Assembly (NCBI GenBank): GCA_029204225.1
Contig: CM055095.1
Coordinates: 76,060,896-76,124,895 of the forward strand
DNA: 64,000 bases
Direction of reading: 5' to 3'
Origin: Diphasiastrum complanatum
Taxonomy: Eukaryota; Streptophyta; Lycopodiopsida; Lycopodiales; Lycopodiaceae
The translations under genes were made by a program, and so were the position numbers. Shown here piece by piece: positions 37,767 to 50,290 of the stretch. Numbering within the stretch: position 1 is the stretch's first letter; every line of letters begins with the position of its first letter. The notes beneath the pieces were generated by a model. That model was given only the letters and a program-made list of their open reading frames with translations. It was not told where the DNA came from and did not search any database.

Positions 37767-39353
37767 TGGTATCAGAGCCTACCTAAGATATCCATGCATA
37801 CATCGAGTGATGAAAAATTTGCCTTGAAATCAAGATCTAGAGAGTGTAGTTGCATCTCTATGGCTATCGAGGGTATTTTAGGGTCAAAATGGATCTAAAG
37901 GATTCACAAATCTCCCACATTAGTTGTAATAGTACATCCAAGGAGGCATGAGATACTTTAACTAGTATCTATGAAACTCATGATGTTACTGCAAGGCTCT
38001 ATTTGATAAATAAGTTTTTTGCTGACAAAATGTCAAAACTTTGCACTATTAGCGATGACGTAAATCACCTTAAATCCATGTTGAATCAATCAACAATTGT
38101 TGGCTCTTCAAGCTCCAATTCAACTATTGTCAAGTATTGGAGAGCCAATACCTGACAATATATGTAATATTCCAATCGATAACCATTATTCACTAGTCAG
38201 GTATTGCTACATTTGGTTTCCATTCTATGGTTCTATACTTCAAATACCAAAAATACTACTTCAGGTTCCGTTTCTAAACTATTTATTATAGAGCAAGGTT
38301 GTAACAAATCTTCTGTAAAAAGAATATTTGATCTACAAATTCATCTCATTGATTTAATAAGATCACTATAAAAGAGTTTTATGAAACACGTATTTTCCTT
38401 GAGTAGCATCTATTCCTACATGGGTTGATAGAATACATGCAACAAGTCTTTTTTTTCCAATATCTTTCTTAATTGGATAAGCTATTCAATTTGTGATGCA
38501 TCTCTTTTTATCCCTGTAGCCGGAGTTGCTACTTGGTAAATTGTTCCATAATAAGGAATGATGGTTTATTTCTCTGCAATGCATTTGATATACAAGCAAT
38601 GAATTCCTCCTTTGAATCATTTAAATCCCATATAACAAAAGAATCTATTTGATCATCTATATGTGAAAAGTTTAACAGCCTTGAATCCGCTTTTCAAATT
38701 AACTTATTTTTCCTTGACAATAGAATCCAAATGACATATATGACTAGGAAAAATGGTTAGAATCCTGCCAACTCCTTTTGTCATTACCACATCAAATACA
38801 CTAAACAGTTGTCTAATGTAGAGTTGCTTCAAATCTTGAAATGTAATTCTCATAGTTGACTCCATCAAAGCAATTTTATTACCATTCTCATTATAAAAAA
38901 AACTCGTTGATTGCTAAAAAATTAGTGTTCATAGATTATTATTGAAAAAGAATATATGAAACACTCTAATTTTCATTCCATTTTTGGTTTCTTAATGTAT
39001 GCAATGCTTTGCAATAGGCATGATCTAGCCTATTTCATCAGTTTATTAAGTTAATTTCTATCAAATCCTACTTTGACACATTGGAAAGCACTTATGAAAG
39101 TCTCGAAGTATCTACAAGTTATAAGATTTATGCATCTGTCATGGAGCTAGCCAAACTATCAATATTTCTGAAGGATTTGCAGATGTTGATTGGGTTGGGG
39201 ATATTGAGACTAGAAAGTCTACATCTGGCTTTGTCTTTCTATTTGACAAAGGCCCAATATTGTGGAACAATATAAAGCGAACATCTGTGTCACTATCATC
39301 TACCGAGTTTGAATACATTGTTGTCACTTCTATTGCAAAAGAGGCCATCTATC
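37767..39353 (+). mobile_element. Very degraded copia internal region
   Basis: After the primer-binding site (37,767-37,778) there are traces of gag (about 37,915-38,100, with TLTSIYETHDVTARLYLINK) and of RNase H at about 39,175-39,350 (STSGFVFLF, then SLSSTEFEYIVV). The middle is not recognisable. It is an old and heavily broken fossil that ends where gypsy sequence begins at about 39,370. Confidence 0.65.
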
Positions 39354-39369
39354 CAAGGACTACTATCCA

Positions 39370-42300
39370 ATATTGATCTTACTCAACCTCCAACAGGACC
39401 TTGATGGTCTCATTGATGAGATGACTCCCACGATCGCTGACTATCTCCACCGGGCACCCAAAGCGCACAATGATATTTTTATAGAGAAACTTGGCGGTGG
39501 TCATAGCATCATCTACTCTTACTACCTTGGCTTCGACCCACTTGGTGAGGTAGTCGGTGGCCACGATTATGTATCGAGCCTGGGTACTTCTTGCTGTAGG
39601 ATGAATTGGACCAATGTAATCCAATCCCCACTTTTCAAATGGTGCTTGGGCTAAGACCGGGTGTAGAAGGTTATAATTCAATCTCGTTGGTCTCCTTGCC
39701 CTTTGGCACACATCGCACTTCCTTAGGTATTCCTCCGTATCCTTATGAATCGTTGGCCACCAGCATCCTGATTGCAGGATCTTGCGAACTGTAATGTCGG
39801 ATGCAAAATGGCCTCCACCCATGCCTTCATGTGAAAGCAAAATGATCTAGGTGGCCTCATGAGGAAGAATACACCGTCAAAGGATCCCATCTGGTCCTCT
39901 TCGGTACAGTTGGCCGGCAATCAGCTGATAAGGTCTAGCTTTCAAGATCAATTTCCACTGATCCGCCTTTGGTAGTGACAGTTTTGTTAACGAGATAGAG
40001 CAAGGGTTGATGGTCCGTATAAAAAGCAAAGTGTGTGGCCATCAGGTAGTGCCAAAACTTCTTAAATGCATATATCATTGCCAGTGCTTCCCTCTTTGTG
40101 GTTGAATAATTCATTTCTGTATCACTGAGTTGTCGGCTTGCAAATCGGATAAAAAATTGGTGGATTCGGCCTTGTTGTCTTTCTTCAGAACTGGTGCGAC
40201 ATTCGCCTCGTGGTTGCAAATATCAACATCCACTGTAGCTATAGCTTCTTCGGGTAGATCACTCCATCAAATCACCTGGTTGCAGCGTTGCTTCAACTGG
40301 ATCTTCTTGCTCACAGGTGCCCTTGGTGGATCTATCCTTGAAACTTTCGCCATAGTAGTTTTTTGCGGGAGTTGAGCTGATACTTTCTTACTTCCATAAC
40401 GATTTGGGTCCATGTGCTGTAGGACCTACTCATCAGTCAGCTCAGTCTCCTTGTTATAAGTCAGAGCATGTTGCCAAGGGACTAAATCATCGTCCACTGA
40501 ATTCTCAATAGATTCCTCTGACAGCCATGCTACGTTTATCATATTCACTTTAAATGTAATTGGTGTATCCATGGTGTAACACTTGGGTGAAGATGTGCTA
40601 GGTCCAGGATCTGATTCATATTGACATGCTTGGTAGTCAATAGTTGCTAATACATCCGTCCATCTCATGACATCCGTCTCTAAATCGTAGTGACCACCCT
40701 TGGCTTGCCTTGGGCGATCTATCGTGTGATTTGTCATGGATGATCCGTCATCAGCCTTGGGTGCAAGTGGTTTCACCCCCCATGTGGTTGGATCGACCTT
40801 TACAGCCCGCTCTCTGTTCTCAAAGGTGAGTTTCCCCATACCCAGTTGTGTACTACTTGCGCAATCCTCAACCATGGTCTTTCCAGTAAAACGTGGTATG
40901 CAGATGGAGATTCAGGTATATCCATTACTACAAAGGTGATCACAAACTGCATGCCTGCTATTTTTATAGGGATATCGACAACCACACCCTTCGGTTTTAC
41001 ACAGGTTTGATCCGCTAGCTTGATGGCAAATCTTGCTGGCTTCAATCCCAATAAACCTCACTTTTGATACAAAGTAGTGGAGATCAAATTGACACCTGAT
41101 CCTCCATCTACTACTGCTGCCTCGTCCTCAAATCTCTTGTGTTTGATTGGTAGGGTGATGTTGTGTTCCTCACTTTCCCATGCTGCCCTGATGTGGAGGA
41201 CATTACTAGTCTCTTCGTAGCCCGTACAATATATGGGCTCAGGCGCTATTGGCTCCGCGTCCACTTTGGCCCATTCAACTAGAAGGCTTTTAGCTTGTGG
41301 TGCAATCTGCAGTAATTCCCCGAGGGGTAAGCTAACATGGCTCACTAGTAAGCTTGTGAGCCTTTTAGTGCGTGGTTCCTCGGGCTCTACCATGTGGAAA
41401 GGTGGTTCATGACGATGCAATCGATCATTCTGAATAGTGCACGATGGTGAGCCCGTTCGTGGTTCCCGTTCGTCATCAACAAGAGGTTCCATAGGATTGT
41501 CCTTTTCGTGCTCTTTTTTCTCCACTTGTGCTCTCTGTACCCAGTGCTGTATCTTCTGGTACTGTCTCCTTTCTCTCCTCACATTCGGATATGGCACTGA
41601 AGTTAAGGGTTGGTGACCGATGGTGGTGGTGAGAGAGCCACTTCCTTCCTCTTCTGTGCTCGTGTAACGGCTAACACAGGGGCATGGAATTGTTGCCTCT
41701 CTAGTGGCATCCCCTCTGGAACTATTGCTTGTTGTATTGCAATGAAGTTCAATGGTGCGCTAGTCCCAGGTCCCAATGACAATTTTTGTAGTAGTGTCCA
41801 TAGCCGCATTCTTGGCAAAAGGATGTATATTGCCCCTTGTAAGGACATTCAACAATTCTGTGTCCCTAGCCACATCTTTAGCAGCCATAATTTCTTCCGC
41901 CTTGACGCTGAGTTTGAGCTGCATAGGCCGCAATATATTCTTTTATGGCAGGATCCATAATGGTTCATCCGGCCCATACCATTGCTGCTGCTCAGGTTGA
42001 AGTGGTACTGGCATCTCTGGTTCTGCTACTGTTAAGTTTACGTGGGCCACCTGTTGATTGGCTGGCCCCGGTGGTGCAGGTAAGGCCATACGCTGTTGAT
42101 TATTTGGTGTGCTATACCTCGGTGCCGCATTTGGTGCCCCTAGATAATAGGGGCAAGAAGTCTAATAAGGACTCCTTTCCTGTTGGACAATTCCGGGGTT
42201 AAATGGGCAAAATGCCGTATCGTGCGATGCTCCATTGCACAAATGACAAAATCTATGGGTCAATCTCAGAATGCTTTAGGACAGGGCACTTGTTCGCTGT

Positions 42301-42375
42301 ATGATTTTGTGTGCATACTGAACACCATACATTTTTGCGTCGGGGATACTGTAGCTGGTTTTATTCCGGTAGATC
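39370..42375 (-). mobile_element. Second Ty3/gypsy fossil, pol and gag parts
   Basis: Read on the minus strand from right to left: a gag end with a zinc-knuckle region (shared with 23,780-23,930), a protease-like segment (41,058-41,597), RT-proximal pieces (40,426-41,051), RNase H (40,219-39,935: STTKREALAMIYAFKKFW, FYTDHQPLLYLVNK) and integrase (39,840-39,379: the H-H-C-C zinc site, WGLDYIGPI, ATDYLTKWVEAK). It is of the same family as 18,505-26,424 by the shared gag and LTR. It is broken, with several breaks. Confidence 0.85.
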
Positions 42376-43072
42376 GTGTGAAAGAGAAGAGAAGAGAAGA
42401 ATAGAAGAAATAGAGAGGAGAAGAGAGAAAGAGAGAGATAGAGTGGAGAGGGAGGTTAGCTCAAAACCTCAAGATGCATGCTAATGGAGAAACCATAACT
42501 ATTAAAACAAAAACATAGAAATGGAAACAATTAGAAACACACAACAAAAGAATTAGCATGAGTGCTTAGCAAATGAGGATGCTTGGCTCTCCAATTTGGT
42601 AGAGTTTCCTCCTTCTCATTAAGCATGAAAAATAGAGTACATGAGGTGCATTTTTATAAATGGGGAAGGCCCTTGACCCAAAATACTATTGGATAATATG
42701 TAAACTAATCCTATCCATTCATCTTGGACCCAACTTGATCCAAAGGTCTTAAAAAAGTACATTGGATTTCACATGATTCCTCTACTCTCCCAAATCCCAT
42801 CTTTAATTTTCCTCCATTCATGCTGCATATTTACTCGCGTTGTCCATGTGAGTCTCCATTTGGACACAACTCTAAAATAATAGACTTCTAAGTTTAAAAT
42901 GACTTTGGGTCTCAAGTTTTATTTTAATTACAAAGGGGCGCGGGCTTTTGATTACAACTTAACTTGCGTGCTCATTGGGTCATGGGCTTATATGCACATA
43001 ATGCCATGCCCTCGGTACATATTTTATTAGCTGGTATTATTTATTCACAATATGTCAGGAATACCCCCAACA
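42376..43072 (-). repeat. LTR of the second gypsy fossil
   Basis: It matches 18,678-19,309 and its right end (CCCCCAACA at 43,072) is the same LTR edge as at 26,424. It adjoins gag sequence at 42,375. Confidence 0.75.
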
Positions 43073-43168
43073 CCATTCAAAGAAGAACTTGTCCTCCTGT
43101 TACAAAGATAGTTAGCACATGTTAAAGCTTCCCCCCAATAGGACTTAGCAAGATTAGAATGTAGTCTC
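43073..43168 (-). mobile_element. Copia flank duplicated from the 26,425 junction
   Basis: About 95 bases beginning CCATTCAAAGAAG are almost identical to 26,425-26,520, the integrase region of the minus-strand copia element. The gypsy LTR next to it ends at exactly the same copia position in both places. The sequence then passes directly into a plus-strand copia element. Confidence 0.75.
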
Positions 43169-46100
43169 ATTGCCGGAGGAGGAGGAGGGTGAAGAATCAT
43201 CCTTGATGGTTTCCAACAAACCACCATCATCCAAGAGCAACACCAATGATTCTTGGTGGACTGATAGTGGGGCTAGTTCCCACATGACATATCAAAAAGA
43301 CACTTTCTCCACTTTATTTTCTTACAATGATTTACATAGATCAATCTATACTAAAAGTAGTCAAGAATGTAAGATAAGTGGAATAGGAACCATTCCATTG
43401 TATGTTGGATCGTCCAAAAGGATGAATCTAGAGAATGTTCTTTATATTCCTAAGTTAACCAAGAATTTGCTTAGTGTTGGCCAATTAATGGATAATGGCC
43501 TTGATGTATAGTTTAAGCATGGAGTTTGTTCCATCCTTAGAAATGATGAATGTATAGCCAAAGGCTTTAAGCAAGGTAGATTGTTTAAGCTTGATGCTAA
43601 TGTTGCAGTGGAGAGTGTTAACTTGGCAAAGGTGAAGCTATCAAATGTGGAACTATGGCACAAAAGGTTGGGCCACCCCAATTTTAAAGCCATGGAATCT
43701 ATGGTTGCAAAGGAGCTTGCAGTTGGACTCCCCAAGCATTTGTCAAAGTGTGGGAAGAGATGTGAAGCATGCAGCCTCTCAAAGGCTCACAACTACCCTT
43801 CTCAACATCTACATCAAGATCAAGCTCTCCTCTTGAACTCATCCATTCAGATGTTCATTTGTAGAGTTCAAGACTTTGGTAGAAAATCAACTTAGTACCA
43901 AGATTAAAGTATTAAGGAGTGATAATGGAGGTGAATATATCTCCAATAAGTTGATTGACTTTTGTAGTTTTGATGGCATAAAGAAGGAGTTGTCATGTCT
44001 ATGCACCCCTCAACAAAATGGAGTGAGTGAGAGAAGAAATAGATCTCTTTGTGAGTGTGCTAAGGCCTTAAGGCTAGATGCTTTTCTATCCAAACCATTT
44101 TGGGGTGAAGCAATTACTTGTGCTAATTATTTGTGCAATAGATTGCCAAACCAAGCGATTGGAGGAATCACACCATTTGAAGCTCTATTTGGAGAGAAGC
44201 CCAATCTCAAGAATCTCAAAGTTTTTGGATCCACTTGCTATGTACACCACTTGAATAAGAGAGAAAGTATGATGCAACATCCATCAAAGGTATCTTTGTG
44301 GGATATGGTGAGAATAGCAAAAGATATAGAGTCTTCAATCCCATCACTAGCAAGGTGATAGTGAGTAGGGATGTTATTTTTTATGAAGGACATGCTTGTG
44401 ATTTGGATGATAATGCTACTAATCATCTTGATGCCAAAGATCATGCTAGGATGGAGGAGGAGCTTCCAAGTGAAGAAGAACTTGAGGATCCACCTCAAGA
44501 TGCAAGAACTCCAAGAACTCCAAGAAGATCTACAAGGGCAAGTTCCGAGCCATTGAGGCTCACCTATGATGGTCAAGGTGATCAAAGGGAAGGCTTATCA
44601 TCTTTCACATCTTACACCTGTCTTAATTCAATGTTAGATGAGCCAACATGCTATGAAGATGCTTGTAAATCTAAAAGTTGGATGGATGCTATGCAAGTAG
44701 AGTATGATGCTCTTATTGAGAATCATACTTGGGATCTTGGGGATCTTCCTCAAGGGAAGAAACCTCTTGATTGCAAGTGGGTATTTAGATTGAAGCATAA
44801 TCAAGATGGATCAATAAGCAAGCATAAAGCTAGGCTTGTAGCCAAAGGTTTTTTACAAACCAAAGGCATTGATTATGATGAGACTTTTGCTCTTGTGGCT
44901 AAGCTTGTTACTATCAGGTTGATCATTAGTCTTGCTACAACCTTCAATTGGGAGCTATTCCAACTTGATTTCACAAATCATTCCTCAATGGTTATTTGGA
45001 GGAAGAGATCTACATGAGGCAACCCGAGGGCTTCATCAAGGTAAAGCATGAAGGAAAGGTGTGTTTTTTTAGAGAAGAGCCTTTATGAGCTCAAGCAAGC
45101 ACCTAGAGCATAGTACTCTAGGCTAAACTCTTTTCTCATTTCCATCAATTTTGTAATGAGTGCTTATGATCCATCATTGTACATAAGATTTCATGATGGC
45201 ATGATCATTATTCTTGTTTTGTATGTAGATGACATTATCTTGAGTGGTAATGATCTAGATGGAATTAGAGATGTAAAAATTGCTTTAGCAAAAGAGTTTA
45301 AGATGGTAGATCTCGGCCTATTGAGCTTCATTCTTGGAATAGAGGTTATTAGAGGATGTGATTTTAGCTTCATTTGTCAATCTAAATATGCTACATCCAT
45401 CATAGATAGATTTGGATTGAAGAATTGTAAAGGCATTGAGACACCAATGGAGTAACATGTAAAAGCATCTATTGGTTGTGATGAAGCATTCTTTGAGGAC
45501 ATCACATTATATAGAAGGCTTATTGGCTCCTTGATCTATTTAACTATAACTAGACCTGATCTTAGTTATAGTGTTGGAAAGTTAAGCCAATTCATGCAAA
45601 GTCCTCTAGTTTCACGTTGGAAGATGGCCAAAAGAGTTACATTTCATCTACTAAGAATTTTGGCATTTTGTATAGAGGGACTAATCTTGGCTTAAGAGCA
45701 TATAGTGACTCGGATTTTGCAGGTGACAAAGTGGATAGAAGATCAACAAGTGTTTTTCCACCTTTCTATGTGATGGAGTAGTATTATGGCTTTCCAAAAA
45801 GCAAGATACCATCTCCTTATCTTCCACGGAATCCAAATACAAGGCCTTGACATCAACATGCAAGGAGATCTTGTGGCTCAAAAGGCTATTGGTGGAGCTT
45901 CATGTCATGGAGGAGGAGATCCCTATCATCTATTGTGACAACCAATCATCCCAATCACTTGCAACTAATCTTACATTCCATGCAAGGAGCAAACACATCG
46001 AGATTGCTCATCATTTCGTGAGGGAGGAAGTGGAAGCCAAAGAGATTAAGCTCCAACATGTGCCATCATCAAGTTGCTTGGCTGATTTGTTTACTAAATC

Positions 46101-46184
46101 TTTACCTGATTTGTCAAGCTTAGATCTTCAATTGGAGTGAATAATAAAAGCATTGTGGTTTCCAAGCCTAGATTTGAGGAGGAG
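43169..46184 (+). mobile_element. Ty1/copia fossil, protease to RNase H
   Basis: The plus strand shows, in order: protease (DSWWTDSGASSHMT), GAG-pre-integrase (LWHKRLGHPNFKAME), integrase (LRSDNGGEYISN, PQQNGVSERRNRS), connector (PRRSTRASSEPLRLTYD), reverse transcriptase (DCKWVFRLKHNQDGS, KARLVAKGFLQTKGIDYDE, LYVDDIILSG, FKMVDLG) and RNase H (STCKEILWLKRLL, IIYCDNQSSQSLA, RSKHIEIAHHFVRE). A polypurine tract (GAGGAGGAG) at about 46,175-46,184 precedes the LTR. Gag and the 5' LTR are not seen. It is broken, with several breaks. Confidence 0.9.
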
Positions 46185-47250
46185 TGTGAAAAATTGCCTA
46201 CATCGGCAAATCTAGCCATGTAGAATATTGTACATTTTGTCAAATATTGTTTGTTAGTTACTTGAATGGCCAAAGTGTTTGTTAGCCAATATTTTCGCAC
46301 GAAAAATCGGGCTCTGTTTAAAGCAATTTTCACAATTTTGTACAAAAACCGGCATGTAAAACTCGACTATTAATGGTAAAATCGGCACACAGTTGCCTAT
46401 AGATAGGGGTCCCAGCCTGTCCAAAATGTGGCTAGAGCAAATTTTGAGGCCTTAGAAATGGCCCATAGAATAGTTTACAGCCTTAGAATTGGCCCGATTA
46501 TATTAGCCGGCATGGCCGAGCGAATTTTTCAATGTACTTCGTTACTTTTTATTAATACAAAAAATTGTCTACTATGTTTTTCAGGGGACCGGTTGCCTTG
46601 AAGAAACCCTAAGAGTGCTCGCCAGTAACGATACACAGAAAAAACCGGCAAAGAGAAAAATCAACTCGCAACAAATGGTCGAAAATTATGGGACAGGGTC
46701 AAGAAAAGTGTGACAAAACTATAGGCAAGTCCCGCTGCAAGTCAAAGCGGTACACTAACAGACAAACCACCTCAACAACTTAAGCCATGGGCCATGGACA
46801 CGCAAATGCGAAATGCAAGTGGAGGCCAAAAGTGCTTACCAAAAATACCCTACCTAAAAGTGTTAGGAATTGACCACAAGTAACAATGAAGACTACCCAA
46901 TTAAGAAAAGCATCAAGGGAAGTACTTACCATTTACACCATCAACAAGTGCAAAAGAAGAAAGTGGCTCACACATGTGGTACCCCTTGTACCCATGACCT
47001 CAATCCATCTTTTTCAAAAGGGAAATGGTACCACTTGTGGTCAAATCACAACTAAGAGCCATGTACAAGAAAGGACACTTTTCGTGAAAGGCTTGAAGAA
47101 TGAAGGTATGGCATTTTGAAGGGGAAGGTGTGAGAGATCCATGCCTATAAAAGGAGGGGCCTCTTTTTGCATTCTCCTGGAATGATGAGAGGATAGAGCT
47201 TTTGCTTTGTAGGATGGGAGAGAAAAGTGTTTGTATGAGATCATGAGTTG
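46185..47250 (+). repeat. 3' LTR of the copia fossil (right edge uncertain)
   Basis: It starts TGTGAAAAATTGCC after the polypurine tract. The stretch 46,720-47,165 matches the first 420 bases of the window. A GCCTATAAAAGG TATA box at about 47,143 supports LTR identity. The right end was not located; related purine-rich text continues to about 47,550. Confidence 0.6.
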
Positions 47251-50024
47251 TTTGTTGCTTCTTGTGAGGATTACGTGAGAGAATTCTTGTGGAAGGATGA
47301 GGACGGGAGAGAATGCACGTGGAAGGATGGAGGGAGATAGATGGGAGAGATAATGTTTGTATGTTGAATGAATGGGATGGTTGTGAGGGTGTGAGTTTTT
47401 AGTGAAGGATCCACGTGAGAGTTGGGTCCATTAATCCGCTACTTGTTTCTTGTTGTGAGGATTTATGAACTCAGCTTGTGGAGATGCGAGGATAGCTCTC
47501 AACTTGCTTGTTAATAGACATGATGAGACATATATATGAATGATGCATTTTGGGAGGTGAAAGCGGGCTAGTGTGGAGTATGGGAGCCCTAGAAGCCTTC
47601 TGGATTTTCCTCTACAGTTACTGCTATCAAAGCATGAGCTATGATGAATCTCTGGGTGTGTAGTTCTACATGCAGATCTTGTTTCTGCTGCCTAGTCTTA
47701 TAGCGATCTGCCACCCAAAACATGAGCAACACCTGCGCCACTATCCGCAACAATGTTTGGTAATATTTTCAACAGCTAGGCTCTACAAGTGCGCTTCAAC
47801 AACAACGTTTCCGACCCTGTTGTTGTTCCTGTGCGGATTTCAAACATAAGATCAACACCCCTCTTGAGTGTTACGAGGATGACAATATATATGATCTCAC
47901 TGGACCCAGACATTTATTGCTCTATCATCCTGATTTCTAACCATTGTTACACAGGGGTGAAGCGCGAAACTGTATAGTAGCTACTAAACCTGCACGTTGG
48001 CTACTGAGGACCTGCCAAATCGGGCTGCAGACTGGCCACAGTGATCTGAACGCACAAAACCAATCTTATCCCTGACTGCGGCGTATCAGTCTGTGTGTAT
48101 CCATACCTGGCTGCTGTATGCACCACCGTGTCCGCAAATTAGCGTGTACTATCCATGCCATCCTTCCAATCCAAGCACGGGAGATGGAAGACTCAGTTTG
48201 ATGGATAGAAACCGCAAGATCGGCTCAGATGGCAAAGTGGCGAATGCACTCATGACTCGACGGTTCGGCTAGGCAACCGGTTCTCCTCTTCACATAAGGT
48301 ACACCTCTTGGTTCCTTTCCAAAGCTTTACTTTTTGATCACTCTTAAGGCCTTGTGTGTGCAATATGAATCACTCTTAAGGCCTTGTGTGTGCAATATGA
48401 AGTGGTTTTGAATATCGTCCACATGAATATCGTCCTCTGCTGCATCGGCTGGGGAGCATGGGGTGGTTGAGACGACCCTCGGGATTGGAAGCGGTATCCC
48501 TCAATCACTCATGTAAGGGCAGTGTGGGCCCTTCCCCTGTAGGGCTTCCTGGCGAGGCCAATCCCCTGTCGGGAATTTTTCCTATTAGTGTCACTTGTAA
48601 ATTCACACCTAAAGTAGGTTACCACGAGTCAAGAGGAGTGGTTGTGTCCATTTGGTAGTGATTCCTACTTTGTAGGATCTAGACCATGATTTATGATGAG
48701 ATTTGTACCTACCATGCACCTACCAAGCATGACTCTTGGATCTAGGCTAGGGTTTTCACATTAGGGTTGAGTCTACTTCCTTATTACATGCTGGATTTTC
48801 ACCTAACTTTGTAAAGGAAGTGTCTTTTACTATGTATTCTCATTCTCCATAGTGAAGAGATAGAAACTGTTTGGAGCCTCAAGGAGAAACTCGAGTTTTC
48901 TTTAATTGTATGATGATAGTGATTGATTCCAATGAAACTCAGCTTTGGCACTCTCTAAACTCTATCTACAGGCCATACTACAGCCTCATTTTCACACGTG
49001 TGAAGTCGGATTATAGTTTTTTGATCAATGCTATGATTGTCTCTACTTGTTTTCTATCAAGCTGCTAAACTAGATCTTGTTTTCTGATGACTAGTATCTG
49101 ATAGATTGTTTAACAAGCACACAATCAACCTTGTGGATCATTCAAAGATCCATTTATGGTCCTTAGTACTGTACTTTTAACAACTCATTTGTGAAACTTG
49201 GAGCTAGAAAGAGTCAAGTGGAAAAAGGTGAGATTGCAAACAGATTGAGGTTCTTTCCAAAGCCACATTTAGTAGTATTATCTTGCTCTGAATCTAAAGA
49301 TTGTCCAACATGTCAAGGGTGGAGGATTTATTTTTGAAAGGACAAAATGTTAAGTTTACAGAAAAATTTCAAGGTAATTTTTGTTTTTCACTTTCATAAG
49401 CTAATTTTTGGCCCTGCCTTACAGGCAGGGGCACATAGTAAACACAATACAAAATTGACGTGCTTGTGTTCTAATTAATTTCTGGAATTTGTATTGAATT
49501 TCATTTCTTTATAATTAAGTTAAATTCTGAACCTGCCACGTATTTAAAACATATTTAACTAAAGGATGAACCTCGTTTAGGGAGAATATGTTAAATATCT
49601 AGTTTCGTAAATCTGCGCTGGCTTCTTGTCTCTTGTCCGCGTGGGTTTCTGCATGTCTCATGTCTCTTGTCCGCGTGGCTTCTTGCATGGATGGCTGGGT
49701 TCCTGTTCACATGCACGCAGAGCAGCTGCAAGGGGATCGTACAAGATCTTCTGGAACGCTTTTAGCCAGGATAGAAGGATAGATTCTATAAGGTGGTTTT
49801 CATTTTTGAAGTTATAATTCCATCCGCGTTCACCACTTCGATACATGCTTGTGTTTTCGAAGTGCGGTTTGCACATCCTTTTCTTTTTTTTGTAAGCCAT
49901 CACCGCTTCCTAGAGCTTATGCAATTTTCCAATTTTTGCATAATCTATTCTGGCCCAGTTTTGAGGCTACTGCTATTTTACATCTTCACACACGATCTGC
50001 AACTCGGGTAAGTGGGGCATATAT
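47251..50024. other. Spacer with short duplications, no gene recognised
   Basis: No recognisable coding sequence. A perfect 32-base tandem duplication lies at 48,337-48,400. Near 48,991-49,004 is the palindrome TTCACACGTGTGAA that also marks copia LTR ends in this window, so 48,600-49,100 may include an old LTR. At 49,625-49,690 the words CTTGTCCGCGTGG and TTCTTG/TTTCTG repeat. From 49,380 to 49,600 the sequence is plain AT-rich. Confidence 0.4.
48337..48400 (+). repeat. Perfect 32-bp tandem duplication
   Basis: Two identical copies of a unit beginning ATCACTCTTAAGGCC and ending GCAATATGA follow each other without a gap. Confidence 0.85.
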
Positions 50025-50122
50025 TGTTATCCTAAGGACAAGAGCCCTTCTTCCTGGTGATGTGCGTTGGCGATAGTGTTATCTTGAGGACAAGAGCCCT
50101 TCTTCCTAGTGATGTGCGTTTG
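50025..50122 (+). repeat. Tandem duplication of 52 bp in the BAG gene 3' flank
   Basis: Two units share GACAAGAGCCCTTCTTCCT and GATGTGCGTT in order, with a few differences. They begin at about 50,025 and 50,077 and lie 170-270 bases beyond the stop codon of the minus-strand BAG gene. Confidence 0.8.
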
Positions 50123-50290
50123 GTTATATCAAATAATCTACTTGTAAGGTAACACAAATGTAGTATACTGGAAATGGCTGTAGTTGTAGTAAAAGTAGAA
50201 AAAAACCAGGACTTTGTGAGTTTCGTTATTTGCGTCTCCTCATATTCTATTCTCAGGATTTTGTACTCTAAATGACTTGGTTTTCGTTTT

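Noticed and set aside
48200-48300. Possible tRNA gene
   Set aside because: A GGTTCGGC-like word is present, but no cloverleaf with paired acceptor stem could be drawn.
49626-49817. 63-codon plus-strand frame
   Set aside because: It contains a short internal duplication and no recognisable domain; composition is not convincing.
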